Assembly: GCA_030612495.1 (NCBI GenBank)
Contig: JAUWNT010000126.1
Location: 1 to 5,955, forward strand
Reading direction: 5' to 3'
From: Candidatus Aminicenantota bacterium
GTDB lineage: Bacteria; Acidobacteriota; Aminicenantia; UBA2199
Length of the DNA: 5,955 bases
Shown: positions 1-5,892 of the stretch, piece by piece
How the letters are laid out: the number at the start of each line of letters is the position of its first letter
How positions within the stretch are numbered: position 1 is the first letter of the stretch
Made by a program: the position numbers and the translations under genes
The notes under the pieces: model-generated
What the model saw: only the letters and a program-made list of their open reading frames with translations
Told to the model about the DNA's origin: nothing
Database searches by the model: none

Positions 1-1626
1 ATTTCCAATTGGTTTTATATCAAATTTTTCTACAAGAACTTTTAACACATTAGGAGAGACAAATGCTGGTAAGGTTGGTCCAAGTCTTATTCCTTTAACT
101 CCCAGATAAAGCAGAGCAAGGAGAACAGCCACTGCTTTTTGTTCATACCATGCAATATCAAATGATATTGGAAGCTTATTTATATCATCAACTTCAAATA
201 CTTCTTTTAATTTCAAAGCAATAACAACAAGTGAATAGGAATCATTACATTGACCTGCATCAAGAACTCTTGGAATGCCATTAATATCACCTAAATCAAG
301 TTTGTTGTAACGGTACTTTGCACAACCAGCTGTTAATATAATTGTATCCTTTGGTAGGTTTTCTGCAACTTCAGTATAATAATTTCTTGTTTTATGACGA
401 CCATCACAACCTGCCATTACAATAAAACGTTTAATTGCTCCTTTTTTTACTGCATCTACGATTTTATCTGCTAAAGCAATAACCTGGTTGTGAGCAAAAC
501 CAATAGTAATTTCACCCTTTTCAATTTCTTCGGGCGGGTCACATTTTTTTGCCATTTCAATGATTTCAGAAAAATCTTTCTCTTTTCCACCCTGTCTATC
601 AGGAATGTGTTTAACTTCTGGATAACCTGTCATACCAGTTGTGAAAATTCTATTTTTGTATGAATCCCTGACAGGTATAATACAGTTTGTTGTCATTAAA
701 ATAGGTCCATTGAATGATTCAAATTCCCTATTCTGTTTCCACCATGAATTACCATAATTTCCAATAAAGTGTTTGTGTTTTTTGAAAGCGGGATATGCAT
801 TTGCAGGTAGCATCTCACCGTGAGTGTAAATATCAATACCTTTACCTTCTGTTTGTTTTAAGAGTTCTTCCATATCTTTTAAATCGTGACCAGAAATGAG
901 AATGCCCGGTTTATTCCCAACACCAATTTTTACTTTTGATATTTCTGGATTTCCATATGTAGATGTATTAGCCTTGTCAAGCAAAGCCATTGCTTCCACA
1001 GAAAATTTACCAGCTTTCATTACCATTTCGATCATTTCTTCAACAGATAATTCTTTAGTTGTTGAATCTAAAGCTTCAGCTATAAAAGCATATAATTCAT
1101 CTTTTTGGTAATCAAGAACTGCAGCGTGGTCTGTATAAGCTGCAAGCCCCTTTAGACCTATAACAAGAAGCTCTTTTAAAGAGCGTACATCCTCATTTTG
1201 CGTTGAAAGTACACCAACCTTTTTTGCTTTTTCTTCAAACTCTTTTTCATCATCAGAGTACCAGGTTGCTGAATCATGTACTTTTTCTTCAAAATTTTTT
1301 CTGTTTTTTTCTTTGTAAGCCTTAAGAAATTTGGCTTGTGCCTGTTCTCGAATTTCTAAAGCCTCTTTAATAAGAGCTATAAATCTAGTGTTGTCAAAAT
1401 TTGCATTTGTTATGGTTGAAAAAAGTGACTTAGCAATAAATAATCCAGCTTTGTTGTTTATAAGTCCAAACCCTTTTGCCTTTTCTAACCAAATTGAAAT
1501 TCCTTTTATAATGTATATTAATAGATCCTGGAGATTAGCTGTATCTTCTTTTTTACCGCAAACTCCCGTTAAAATACAACCCTGATTTTTAGCTGTTTCC
1601 TGACATTGAAAACAAAACATACTCAT
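1..1626 (-). CDS. hcp: Hybrid cluster protein (hydroxylamine reductase family), class I; 3' end cut by window edge
   Basis: Hybrid cluster protein is a cytoplasmic Fe-S protein first named hydroxylamine reductase and now linked mainly to NO reduction and nitrosative stress. The 542 visible codons have no internal stop. Cys5, Cys8, Cys17 and Cys23 form a C-x2-C-x8-C-x5-C motif, the spacing of class I proteins from strict anaerobes that bind a [4Fe-4S] cluster. All seven hybrid-cluster ligands are visible: His247 (SGHD), Glu271 (HGEM), Cys315 (TTNC), Cys407 (AGCDGR), Cys435 (AGCAKYR), Cys460 (GQCND) and Glu495 (WYEQKA). These fall within three residues of the Desulfovibrio positions. The frame is still open at position 1, within the conserved tail (IKPIG). 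Full-length homologues run about 540-555 residues, so probably only around ten are missing. The start at 1626 has AGGAGG five bases upstream; a second in-frame ATG at 1620 is less well placed. It is the last visible operon gene, 20 bases after desulfoferrodoxin. Confidence 0.96.
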   Translation of the reverse strand, partial: MSMFCFQCQETAKNQGCILTGVCGKKEDTANLQDLLIYIIKGISIWLEKAKGFGLINNKAGLFIAKSLFSTITNANFDNTRFIALIKEALEIREQAQAKFLKAYKEKNRKNFEEKVHDSATWYSDDEKEFEEKAKKVGVLSTQNEDVRSLKELLVIGLKGLAAYTDHAAVLDYQKDELYAFIAEALDSTTKELSVEEMIEMVMKAGKFSVEAMALLDKANTSTYGNPEISKVKIGVGNKPGILISGHDLKDMEELLKQTEGKGIDIYTHGEMLPANAYPAFKKHKHFIGNYGNSWWKQNREFESFNGPILMTTNCIIPVRDSYKNRIFTTGMTGYPEVKHIPDRQGGKEKDFSEIIEMAKKCDPPEEIEKGEITIGFAHNQVIALADKIVDAVKKGAIKRFIVMAGCDGRHKTRNYYTEVAENLPKDTIILTAGCAKYRYNKLDLGDINGIPRVLDAGQCNDSYSLVVIALKLKEVFEVDDINKLPISFDIAWYEQKAVAVLLALLYLGVKGIRLGPTLPAFVSPNVLKVLVEKFDIKPIGN

Positions 1627-1646
1627 TTGTTCCTCCTTTATTTTTT

Positions 1647-2021
1647 TTAACTTTTCCAGAGCCCATGCAAATTGCAATATGAACGTGCTTTTAAATTTGA
1701 AGCTTCAATTTTGAAGAGAACTTCAGGTTTTTCACCTGGTTTTAAGAATTGTTTGTGCTTCTGTGCATCAGCCTGCAACTCAATCCATTCTATGTAGTGC
1801 TTTTCTTCCATAGGATGATCAATACTTCCAACAGATACCTTAATTCCTTCTTGTGTTTTATTAATCACAGGAACATGTTTTTCTGTGGCAGCATCAACCA
1901 TATTCTCTGCCATAAGCTTCATTGGTTGATTGCAGCATACAAGCTCACCAGCTCCTGTGTGTAAAACTTCAACAATATTACCACAGATTTCACACTTATA
2001 AACCTCTGATTTTTTAGTCAT
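1647..2021 (-). CDS. dfx: Desulfoferrodoxin, class I superoxide reductase (2Fe-SOR)
   Basis: This cytoplasmic enzyme reduces superoxide to hydrogen peroxide without making O2, taking electrons from rubredoxin. The 124-residue product has the usual two-domain layout. The N-terminal desulforedoxin domain (residues 1-36) has Cys10, Cys13, Cys29 and Cys30 for the Fe(Cys)4 center I. The C-terminal neelaredoxin domain carries center II ligands His49, His69, His75, Cys116 and His119. Glu47 and Lys48 of the EKH motif, which gate and attract superoxide in characterised enzymes, are also present. Nothing is truncated, so both iron centers should form. Its AGGAGG ribosome binding site lies only 14 bases after the flavodiiron stop, and hcp follows after 20 bases, so co-transcription is very likely. 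Since its product is peroxide, the rubrerythrin and peroxiredoxin of the same operon are logical downstream partners. Confidence 0.97.
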   Translation of the reverse strand: MTKKSEVYKCEICGNIVEVLHTGAGELVCCNQPMKLMAENMVDAATEKHVPVINKTQEGIKVSVGSIDHPMEEKHYIEWIELQADAQKHKQFLKPGEKPEVLFKIEASNLKARSYCNLHGLWKS

Positions 2022-2035
2022 TATAAACCTCCTCT

Positions 2036-3217
2036 TTAATTTATTATCTCATTATGTTTTAAATAAATTTCTTCTGCCAGTTTTTCTAATGATAGAAAAT
2101 TATCCTCTTTTGGAAACCCTTTAATTAAAACTGGTGTGAGAAATTCTAATTTCAAATTTATTAAATTTGCCTTAATTATTTCCACAGTCCTGCCTCCCCA
2201 TCCATAAGAACCAATCACAGAGGCAAATTTCGTTTTGGGTTTTAATGCATTTAAAATTGAAACAGCATAAACAGCAGCAGGATGTGGCCCGGACAGTACA
2301 GTTGGGGTTGCAATTACAACAGTTGCAGCATCAACAAGAGCGGTTGCAAGTTGTCCGAGATCAGTTTTTATCAGGTTAAATGGCCTGACTTTTATACCTT
2401 TTTCTATAAGAGAGTCAATGAAAAAGGAAACCATGCGCTCTGTGCTGCCATGCATTGATACATAAGGAAGAACTACTTCGTTTTCTACTCTATCAGATAT
2501 CCAATCCTTATACGCATTAATTATAATTTCAGGTTTGTCATAAACAGGGCCATGGCTTGGTGCAATGATCTCAAAACCGAGTGCCTGGATCTTCTCGATA
2601 TTTTTTCTTACAGGAATCCTGAATGGCATCATTATTTCAGCATAGTATCTTTTTGCATCTTCAATTACTTTTGGTATATTCTTTACAAACAGATTACTTG
2701 TTGCAAGGTGTGAACCAAAGAAATCACAGGAAAACAGAATTTTATCTTCTCTTAGATAAGTAGTCATTGTTTCAGGCCAGTGTACCCATGGAGTGAATAT
2801 GAACTCAAGGGTTTTATCACCCAGAGATAGAGTTTCTCCATCTTTGATAACCAAAAATTTGTTTTCTTGAATATGAAGTAGATCCTGTAAAAAAAGTTTA
2901 CATTTCTGATTTGTAACAACCTTTGCATCAGTGTATTTTGCAAGAAGTTCCGGAATAGAGCCTGAATGGTCCTGTTCAGCATGATTAGCTATAATATAAT
3001 CAATTTTTTCAACATTTAACTTTTGTAAATTTGTAAAAAGTTCATCTTTTTTTTCAGGATCAACAGTGTCAATAAGAGCTGTCTTTTTTCCTCCCTCTAT
3101 TAAATATGAATTGTAGCTTGTACCATCAGGAAGAGGTATTAGTTCATCAAAAATTCTTCTATCCCAATCTTTTGCACCAACAGAATAAATTCCTTTTTTT
3201 AATTCTTGTAATGCCAT
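2036..3217 (-). CDS. fprA: Flavodiiron protein (A-type flavoprotein; O2/NO reductase)
   Basis: Flavodiiron proteins are cytoplasmic terminal reductases that turn O2 into water and/or NO into N2O, usually with rubredoxin as electron donor. The 393-residue product matches the minimal class A length. The metallo-beta-lactamase-like domain (about 1-245) has the full diiron set: His79, Glu81, Asp83 and His84 in H-x-E-x-D-H, then His146, Asp165 and His222. The flavodoxin-like domain (about 250-393) has an FMN phosphate loop SMHGSTERM at 254-262, a loop TPTVLSGPHP near 304-313 and GSYGWGG at 336-342. No rubredoxin or flavin-reductase domain is fused to the C-terminus, so an external donor is needed; the rubredoxin encoded upstream in this operon fits. 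The sequence does not settle whether O2 or NO is preferred. Nearby hcp hints at an NO role, while the PerR context favours O2. The start has AGGAGG seven bases upstream, 18 bases after the rubrerythrin stop. Confidence 0.97.
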   Translation of the reverse strand: MALQELKKGIYSVGAKDWDRRIFDELIPLPDGTSYNSYLIEGGKKTALIDTVDPEKKDELFTNLQKLNVEKIDYIIANHAEQDHSGSIPELLAKYTDAKVVTNQKCKLFLQDLLHIQENKFLVIKDGETLSLGDKTLEFIFTPWVHWPETMTTYLREDKILFSCDFFGSHLATSNLFVKNIPKVIEDAKRYYAEIMMPFRIPVRKNIEKIQALGFEIIAPSHGPVYDKPEIIINAYKDWISDRVENEVVLPYVSMHGSTERMVSFFIDSLIEKGIKVRPFNLIKTDLGQLATALVDAATVVIATPTVLSGPHPAAVYAVSILNALKPKTKFASVIGSYGWGGRTVEIIKANLINLKLEFLTPVLIKGFPKEDNFLSLEKLAEEIYLKHNEIIN

Positions 3218-3235
3218 TATCTTCCTCCTTTCTGA

Positions 3236-3757
3236 TCAAATAAATATATCCTCAGGCACATAATATTCTTTTGGATGATCGCATGATGGACATTTTTCCG
3301 GTGGTTCAGTACCAATATGTATATACCCACACTTACTACATTTCCAGATTACTGGTTTATTTCTTTTATACACTGTTTTATTTACAACCATATCCAGCAA
3401 TTTCTTGAACCTTTCTTCATGCTCTTTCTCAACTTTAACTATTTGCCTAAATAAGTTTGCAGCTTCTTTTTTACCCTCTTGTTCTGCCTCTTTTGCAAAT
3501 ACAGGATACATCTCTGTTACTTCATAATACTCACCCTTAATAGCTTCTTTCAGGTTTGATATTGTATCACCTATGCCATCTAATAGTTTGAATTCATCTT
3601 TAGCATGTTGCTGTTCATTAAGAGCTGTTGTTTCAAATACTTTTGCTATGTAATGATAGCCTTCTTTTCTTGCAACCTTTGCAAAATAATCATACTTATT
3701 TCTTGCCTGTGATTCACCTGCAAATGCAGCTTTCAAATTTTCTTCTGTTTTATTCAT
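3236..3757 (-). CDS. rbr: Rubrerythrin (diiron peroxidase with C-terminal rubredoxin domain)
   Basis: Rubrerythrin is a cytoplasmic NAD(P)H-linked peroxidase of anaerobes that reduces H2O2 to water. The 173-residue product has an N-terminal four-helix ferritin-like domain (about 1-125). Its diiron ligands are Glu15 in AGESQA, the E-x-x-H pair Glu48/His51, Glu76 and Glu79 in GEYYE, and the second E-x-x-H pair Glu110/His113. The C-terminal rubredoxin-like domain (about 135-173) has Cys140, Cys143, Cys156 and Cys159. The 12-residue space between the two cysteine pairs is typical of classical rubrerythrin and shorter than in free rubredoxin. Domain order is classical, not the reversed form with rubredoxin first. 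An AGGAGG site precedes the ATG. The 52-base AT-rich gap from ferritin is the second longest inside the operon. The first bases of the gene and its ribosome site are nearly identical to those of the peroxiredoxin gene. Confidence 0.97.
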   Translation of the reverse strand: MNKTEENLKAAFAGESQARNKYDYFAKVARKEGYHYIAKVFETTALNEQQHAKDEFKLLDGIGDTISNLKEAIKGEYYEVTEMYPVFAKEAEQEGKKEAANLFRQIVKVEKEHEERFKKLLDMVVNKTVYKRNKPVIWKCSKCGYIHIGTEPPEKCPSCDHPKEYYVPEDIFI

Positions 3758-3809
3758 TTTATCCTCCTTTTATTTAGTAATAACGAATAATATTATTAAA
3801 TATAATTTT

Positions 3810-4325
3810 CTATTCAGCTGATGTTTGAATAGGAGTATATACTCGAGCAGCCAATTCTTTATCTATCATAAAAAGTCCACTGCCTTTATCCCCTGCAAGC
3901 TTAAGTTTAGCAAGGATATCATTGTCATTTTTCTCTTCTTCGATCTGCTCTGTTACAAACCACTGGAGGAATATCTGTGTAGCATGATCCTTTTCTTTGA
4001 TCCCAAGGTCTACAAGTTCATTTATAGATTTAGTAATGAACTGTTCATGCTCAAGGGTTTTTTGAAACATATCCAGAGCATCTTTGAATTCAGCTGTAGG
4101 CTCATCTATAGCTTTTAATTTTACCTGTCCACCCTGATCATTGATGTAGTTATAAATTTTCATAGCATGATCTACTTCTTCTTTATACTGTATCATAAAC
4201 CAATTTGCAAACCCGGGCAGCCCTATATGCTCGCTGTAAGCTGACATAGACAGATAGAGATATGCAGAATAGAGTTCCTTATTAATTTGCTCATTTAGCG
4301 CTCCTTCCATTTTTCTCTTTAACAT
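3810..4325 (-). CDS. ftnA: Non-heme bacterial ferritin (FtnA type)
   Basis: The protein should assemble into a 24-subunit shell that oxidises Fe(II) and stores it as ferric mineral. In this operon it would remove the iron that drives Fenton chemistry during peroxide stress. The 171-residue product is full length for the family. Ferroxidase ligands fall at the same numbers as in Escherichia coli FtnA: Glu17, Glu50, His53, Glu94, Gln127 and Glu130. Tyr24 sits next to the center, and the C-site acidic residues Glu49, Glu126 and Glu129 are also present. No methionine at the bacterioferritin heme position was identified, and overall similarity is to FtnA rather than Bfr or Dps. The AAGGAG ribosome site overlaps the stop codon of the peroxiredoxin gene (TAAGGAG), and the gap is only 10 bases, suggesting translational coupling. 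The gene ends with TAG. Confidence 0.96.
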   Translation of the reverse strand: MLKRKMEGALNEQINKELYSAYLYLSMSAYSEHIGLPGFANWFMIQYKEEVDHAMKIYNYINDQGGQVKLKAIDEPTAEFKDALDMFQKTLEHEQFITKSINELVDLGIKEKDHATQIFLQWFVTEQIEEEKNDNDILAKLKLAGDKGSGLFMIDKELAARVYTPIQTSAE

Positions 4326-4335
4326 TTTATTCTCC

Positions 4336-4995
4336 TTATTTTTCTAATGGTTTATGGCATAACCACCAATCATAACATTCGTAATCTTCTAATCTCTTTT
4401 TGGCAGTAGCTTCATCTGTTGCAGGGGGTACGATAATCCTGTCGCCTATCAATTCATTGTTTGGCCATCCTGCTGGTACTGCTCCCTGTTTTTCTGAAAT
4501 TTGAAGTGCTTTTACTGCCCTGACTATTTCATCCATATTCCTTCCGATTTCTTGTGGATAGTACATTATCAAACGGACTTTACCTTTTGGATCTATGATA
4601 AATACTGCTCTTACAGTATTGGATCCTTTACCTGGATGTAGCATTCCAAGTTTTGATGCAATAGAATCATTTGCTGCAATAACAGGGAATTTAATTTCTA
4701 TGTTTAGTTCCGCTTTTATCCACTCAACCCATTTGATGTGAGAAAATACCTGGTCAACAGATAAACCGATCAATTTGCATCCCAGCTTTTCAAATTCTTC
4801 ATACCTTTTTTGAAAAGCAACAAATTCTGTTGTGCATACTGGTGTGAAATCTGCTGGATGACTGAACAGTACGAACCATCCTCCTTTAAAATCTTCTGGA
4901 ATATTCATTGGTCCATGTGTTGTCTGAACCTTTAACTCCGGGAAATCATCCCCTAACAATGGCATACTAAATTTTGTTTCTTCTATTTTATTCAT
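4336..4995 (-). CDS. Peroxiredoxin, Prx6/1-Cys family, long form with C-terminal cysteine pair
   Basis: This is a cytoplasmic thiol peroxidase for H2O2 and organic peroxides (AhpC/TSA superfamily). The 219-residue product has the active-site signature P-x3-T-x2-C with Pro47, Thr51 and peroxidatic Cys54, and the conserved Arg129 in NTVRAVF. The C-terminal extension has Cys207 and Cys213, in the same places as the resolving pair of the Aeropyrum pernix thioredoxin peroxidase. It therefore probably works by a disulfide-relay mechanism and is not a true one-cysteine enzyme. This subfamily is common in archaea and thermophilic or anaerobic bacteria. No thioredoxin or AhpF-like reductase is encoded in the window, so the reductant is unknown. 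The start has AAGGAG seven bases upstream, 17 bases after the rubredoxin stop. Ferritin follows after 10 bases. Confidence 0.96.
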   Translation of the reverse strand: MNKIEETKFSMPLLGDDFPELKVQTTHGPMNIPEDFKGGWFVLFSHPADFTPVCTTEFVAFQKRYEEFEKLGCKLIGLSVDQVFSHIKWVEWIKAELNIEIKFPVIAANDSIASKLGMLHPGKGSNTVRAVFIIDPKGKVRLIMYYPQEIGRNMDEIVRAVKALQISEKQGAVPAGWPNNELIGDRIIVPPATDEATAKKRLEDYECYDWWLCHKPLEK

Positions 4996-5012
4996 TTTAT
5001 TCTCCTTTTTTG

Positions 5013-5174
5013 TTAATCTTGTTCTTCAAACATATCTTTACCCACGCCACATACAGGACACACCCAATCATCCGGGATATTTTCAAATGCTGTACCTGGA
5101 TCAATCCCTCCGTCTGGATCACCCTGTTCAGGGTCATACACATAACCACATACTTTACAAACATATTTTTTCAT
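5013..5174 (-). CDS. rub: Rubredoxin
   Basis: This is a small cytoplasmic one-electron carrier with a single Fe(Cys)4 site. The 53-residue product begins MKKYVCKVCGYVYDPEQGD and contains Cys6, Cys9, Cys39 and Cys42 as C-x2-C-G-Y and C-P-x-C-G, with the aromatic residues and DDW segment typical of the fold. Length is exactly in the family range (about 52-54). In anaerobes rubredoxin donates electrons to flavodiiron proteins, desulfoferrodoxin and rubrerythrin, all encoded downstream on the same strand, so it is the probable shared donor for the operon. The start has AGGAGG with five bases of spacing. The gap after the regulator gene is 61 bases, the longest inside the operon and very AT-rich. 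An extra internal promoter could lie there (TATATA-like sequences), but no convincing -35 element is visible. Confidence 0.97.
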   Translation of the reverse strand: MKKYVCKVCGYVYDPEQGDPDGGIDPGTAFENIPDDWVCPVCGVGKDMFEEQD

Positions 5175-5235
5175 TTAATCCTCCTAAATAAATAACAATT
5201 TATATATTTAAAATATTTTTTTATTATCATTTTGA

Positions 5236-5658
5236 TTATAAACACTCTTTACAGACTCCTTTAAAATCTACATGAGTATCTTCTACTTTGTGGCCCTCAA
5301 CAAAATCCTTTAAGCACACATCTGATTTTAGATGTATATCATAGATCTCACCACATATTTTACACATAAAATGAGCATGAGCTTTTTTAATGAAATCATA
5401 CCTTACTTCATTTTTATCAATAGTTAATGTATCAACAATCCCTTTTTTTGCAAAAAGATTTAGTATATTGTAAATTGTTGTTTTTGAGAGAGTAGGGATA
5501 CTGCCTGAAATAGCTTTGAAGATTGTATCCACAGAGGGGTGATTTATATGGTTTTTTATATAATTGTAAACCATTATTCTCTGATATGAGGGTTTAATAC
5601 CCTTTGATTTCAATATTTCTTTTATTTCATTAAGTAATGTTTTCTTTTTATTTATCAC
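5236..5658 (-). CDS. perR: PerR-type peroxide-responsive repressor (Fur family), GTG start
   Basis: This is a dimeric metal-dependent DNA-binding repressor. Of the 140 residues, about 1-88 form the winged-helix domain, with a recognition region LSKTTIYNIL at 57-66. The rest is the dimerisation domain with the structural zinc site Cys99, Cys102, Cys136 and Cys139. The regulatory metal site matches Bacillus subtilis PerR: His40, Asp88, His94, His96 and Asp107. An Asp at position 107, five residues after the second zinc cysteine, is the PerR signature; iron-sensing Fur normally has Glu. His40 and His96 would be the residues oxidised when peroxide reacts with bound Fe(II). The start codon is GTG at 5658: AGGAGG lies nine bases upstream, the codon just before is an in-frame TAA, and the next in-frame ATG (codon 29) falls inside the DNA-binding domain. 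As first gene behind three PerR-like boxes it is probably autoregulated. Confidence 0.93.
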   Translation of the reverse strand: MINKKKTLLNEIKEILKSKGIKPSYQRIMVYNYIKNHINHPSVDTIFKAISGSIPTLSKTTIYNILNLFAKKGIVDTLTIDKNEVRYDFIKKAHAHFMCKICGEIYDIHLKSDVCLKDFVEGHKVEDTHVDFKGVCKECL

Positions 5659-5667
5659 TTAAAAAAA

Positions 5668-5673
5668 CCTCCT
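5668..5673 (-). promoter_or_regulatory. Ribosome binding site that decides the perR GTG start
   Basis: AGGAGG on the minus strand lies nine bases before GTG at 5658. The spacer ends in TAA, in frame with GTG, so no longer reading of the protein is possible. This supports the GTG start in the absence of a nearby ATG. Confidence 0.8.
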
Positions 5674-5724
5674 CTCTCCCTTATACCATAATACAAACCC
5701 CAATCTAAATCCTCACATGTCAAT

Positions 5725-5739
5725 TTTTACTCATTACAA
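5725..5739. promoter_or_regulatory. PerR-box-like operator 1 (in the leader)
   Basis: TTTTACTCATTACAA matches 11 of 14 defined PerR-box positions. Its right arm ATTACAA is the exact complement of the left arm TTGTAAT of box 3, and together with adjoining bases this forms a 9-base inverted repeat (5733-5741 with 5755-5763). It lies roughly 30 to 45 bases downstream of the predicted transcription start. Confidence 0.5.
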
Positions 5740-5740
5740 A

Positions 5741-5755
5741 TCGTAACCGTTATAA
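5741..5755. promoter_or_regulatory. PerR-box-like operator 2 (middle, weakest)
   Basis: TCGTAACCGTTATAA matches 10 of 14 defined PerR-box positions and has five of seven symmetrical arm pairs. Taken alone it would be marginal. It is supported by its exact placement: its centre (5748) is 16 bases from the centres of both flanking boxes. Confidence 0.4.
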
Positions 5756-5756
5756 T

Positions 5757-5771
5757 TTGTAATCATTTCAA
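5757..5771. promoter_or_regulatory. PerR-box-like operator 3 (on the predicted start site)
   Basis: TTGTAATCATTTCAA is a 7-1-7 palindrome with six of seven arm positions symmetrical. It matches 11 of 14 defined positions of the Bacillus PerR box TTATAATNATTATAA. It begins four bases after the -10 element and covers the predicted +1, so a bound repressor would block initiation at the operon promoter. Confidence 0.6.
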
Positions 5772-5775
5772 CTCT

Positions 5776-5804
5776 ATAATAATATAAAAAGTTAAATTTG
5801 TCAA
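5776..5804 (-). promoter_or_regulatory. Sigma-70 promoter of the perR-led stress operon
   Basis: On the minus strand, TTGACA (5804-5799) is a perfect -35 element. It is followed by a 17-base AT-rich spacer and TATTAT (5781-5776), one mismatch from the -10 consensus. Transcription should begin near 5768-5770. That leaves a leader of about 110 bases before the perR GTG and places the first operator-like box on the start site. This is the best promoter match in the window. Confidence 0.75.
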
Positions 5805-5830
5805 CAAAAAAATGATTTTTATTAATTAAT

Positions 5831-5859
5831 TTGAAAATTTTGGTAATAAATGTTAAGAT
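5831..5859 (+). promoter_or_regulatory. Possible gltX promoter
   Basis: TTGAAA (5831-5836), a 17-base spacer and TAAGAT (5854-5859) form a moderate sigma-70 match (5 of 6 and 4 of 6). The start of transcription would fall near 5866, giving a very short leader before either gltX start. It lies about 60 bases from the nearest PerR-like box, so gltX is probably not under that control. AT-rich DNA makes chance matches common. Confidence 0.4.
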
Positions 5860-5892
5860 TAACAATCTTTTATACAAATGAAAAAAGGAAAA

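Larger units (their letters stand above)
1..5770 (-). other. Probable single operon: perR-rub-prx-ftnA-rbr-fprA-dfx-hcp
   Basis: Eight genes run in one direction with gaps of 61, 17, 10, 52, 18, 14 and 20 bases, each gene with its own strong ribosome site. There is no hairpin-plus-T-run terminator in any gap and one strong promoter ahead of the first gene. The products form one functional set (O2, superoxide, peroxide, NO and iron handling). The distal end lies outside the window. The two longest gaps (before rub and before rbr) could hide internal promoters or processing sites. Confidence 0.8.

Noticed and set aside
896..1585. Two plus-strand open frames (896-1111 and 1331-1585)
   Set aside because: They lie antisense inside hcp, whose frame carries every catalytic ligand. 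They show no recognisable motif.
1749..1964. Plus-strand open frame antisense to desulfoferrodoxin
   Set aside because: It falls fully within the dfx coding region, which has all iron ligands. The Cys/Phe-rich translation looks like an antisense artefact.
2764..2982. Minus-strand open frame in another phase within the flavodiiron gene
   Set aside because: It overlaps the coding region for the diiron-site motifs in the wrong frame and has no domain signature.
3825..4118. Plus-strand open frame antisense to ferritin
   Set aside because: It is contained in ftnA, whose frame has all ferroxidase residues. There is no plausible independent start signal.
4974..5195. Plus-strand open frame across rubredoxin and the start of the peroxiredoxin gene
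   Set aside because: The opposite strand encodes an exact 53-residue rubredoxin with four cysteines and a strong ribosome site, so this frame is a shadow.
5175..5235. Possible internal promoter or Fur/PerR box between perR and rubredoxin
   Set aside because: The gap has TATATA-like and TGATAAT-like fragments, but no -35 element and no complete 7-1-7 palindrome. AT-rich sequence gives such fragments by chance.
5757..5785. Plus-strand promoter TTGTAA, 17 bases, TAATAT pointing to gltX
   Set aside because: It matches only 4 of 6 at each element, coincides with box 3 and the opposite-strand -10, and would leave a leader of about 90 bases. The match at 5831-5859 is better.
5855..5869. Small inverted repeat AAGATT-AAC-AATCTT just before gltX
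   Set aside because: The stem is only six bases and AT-rich, it overlaps the predicted -10 element, and it does not fit the PerR-box pattern. It is too weak to call a hairpin or operator.
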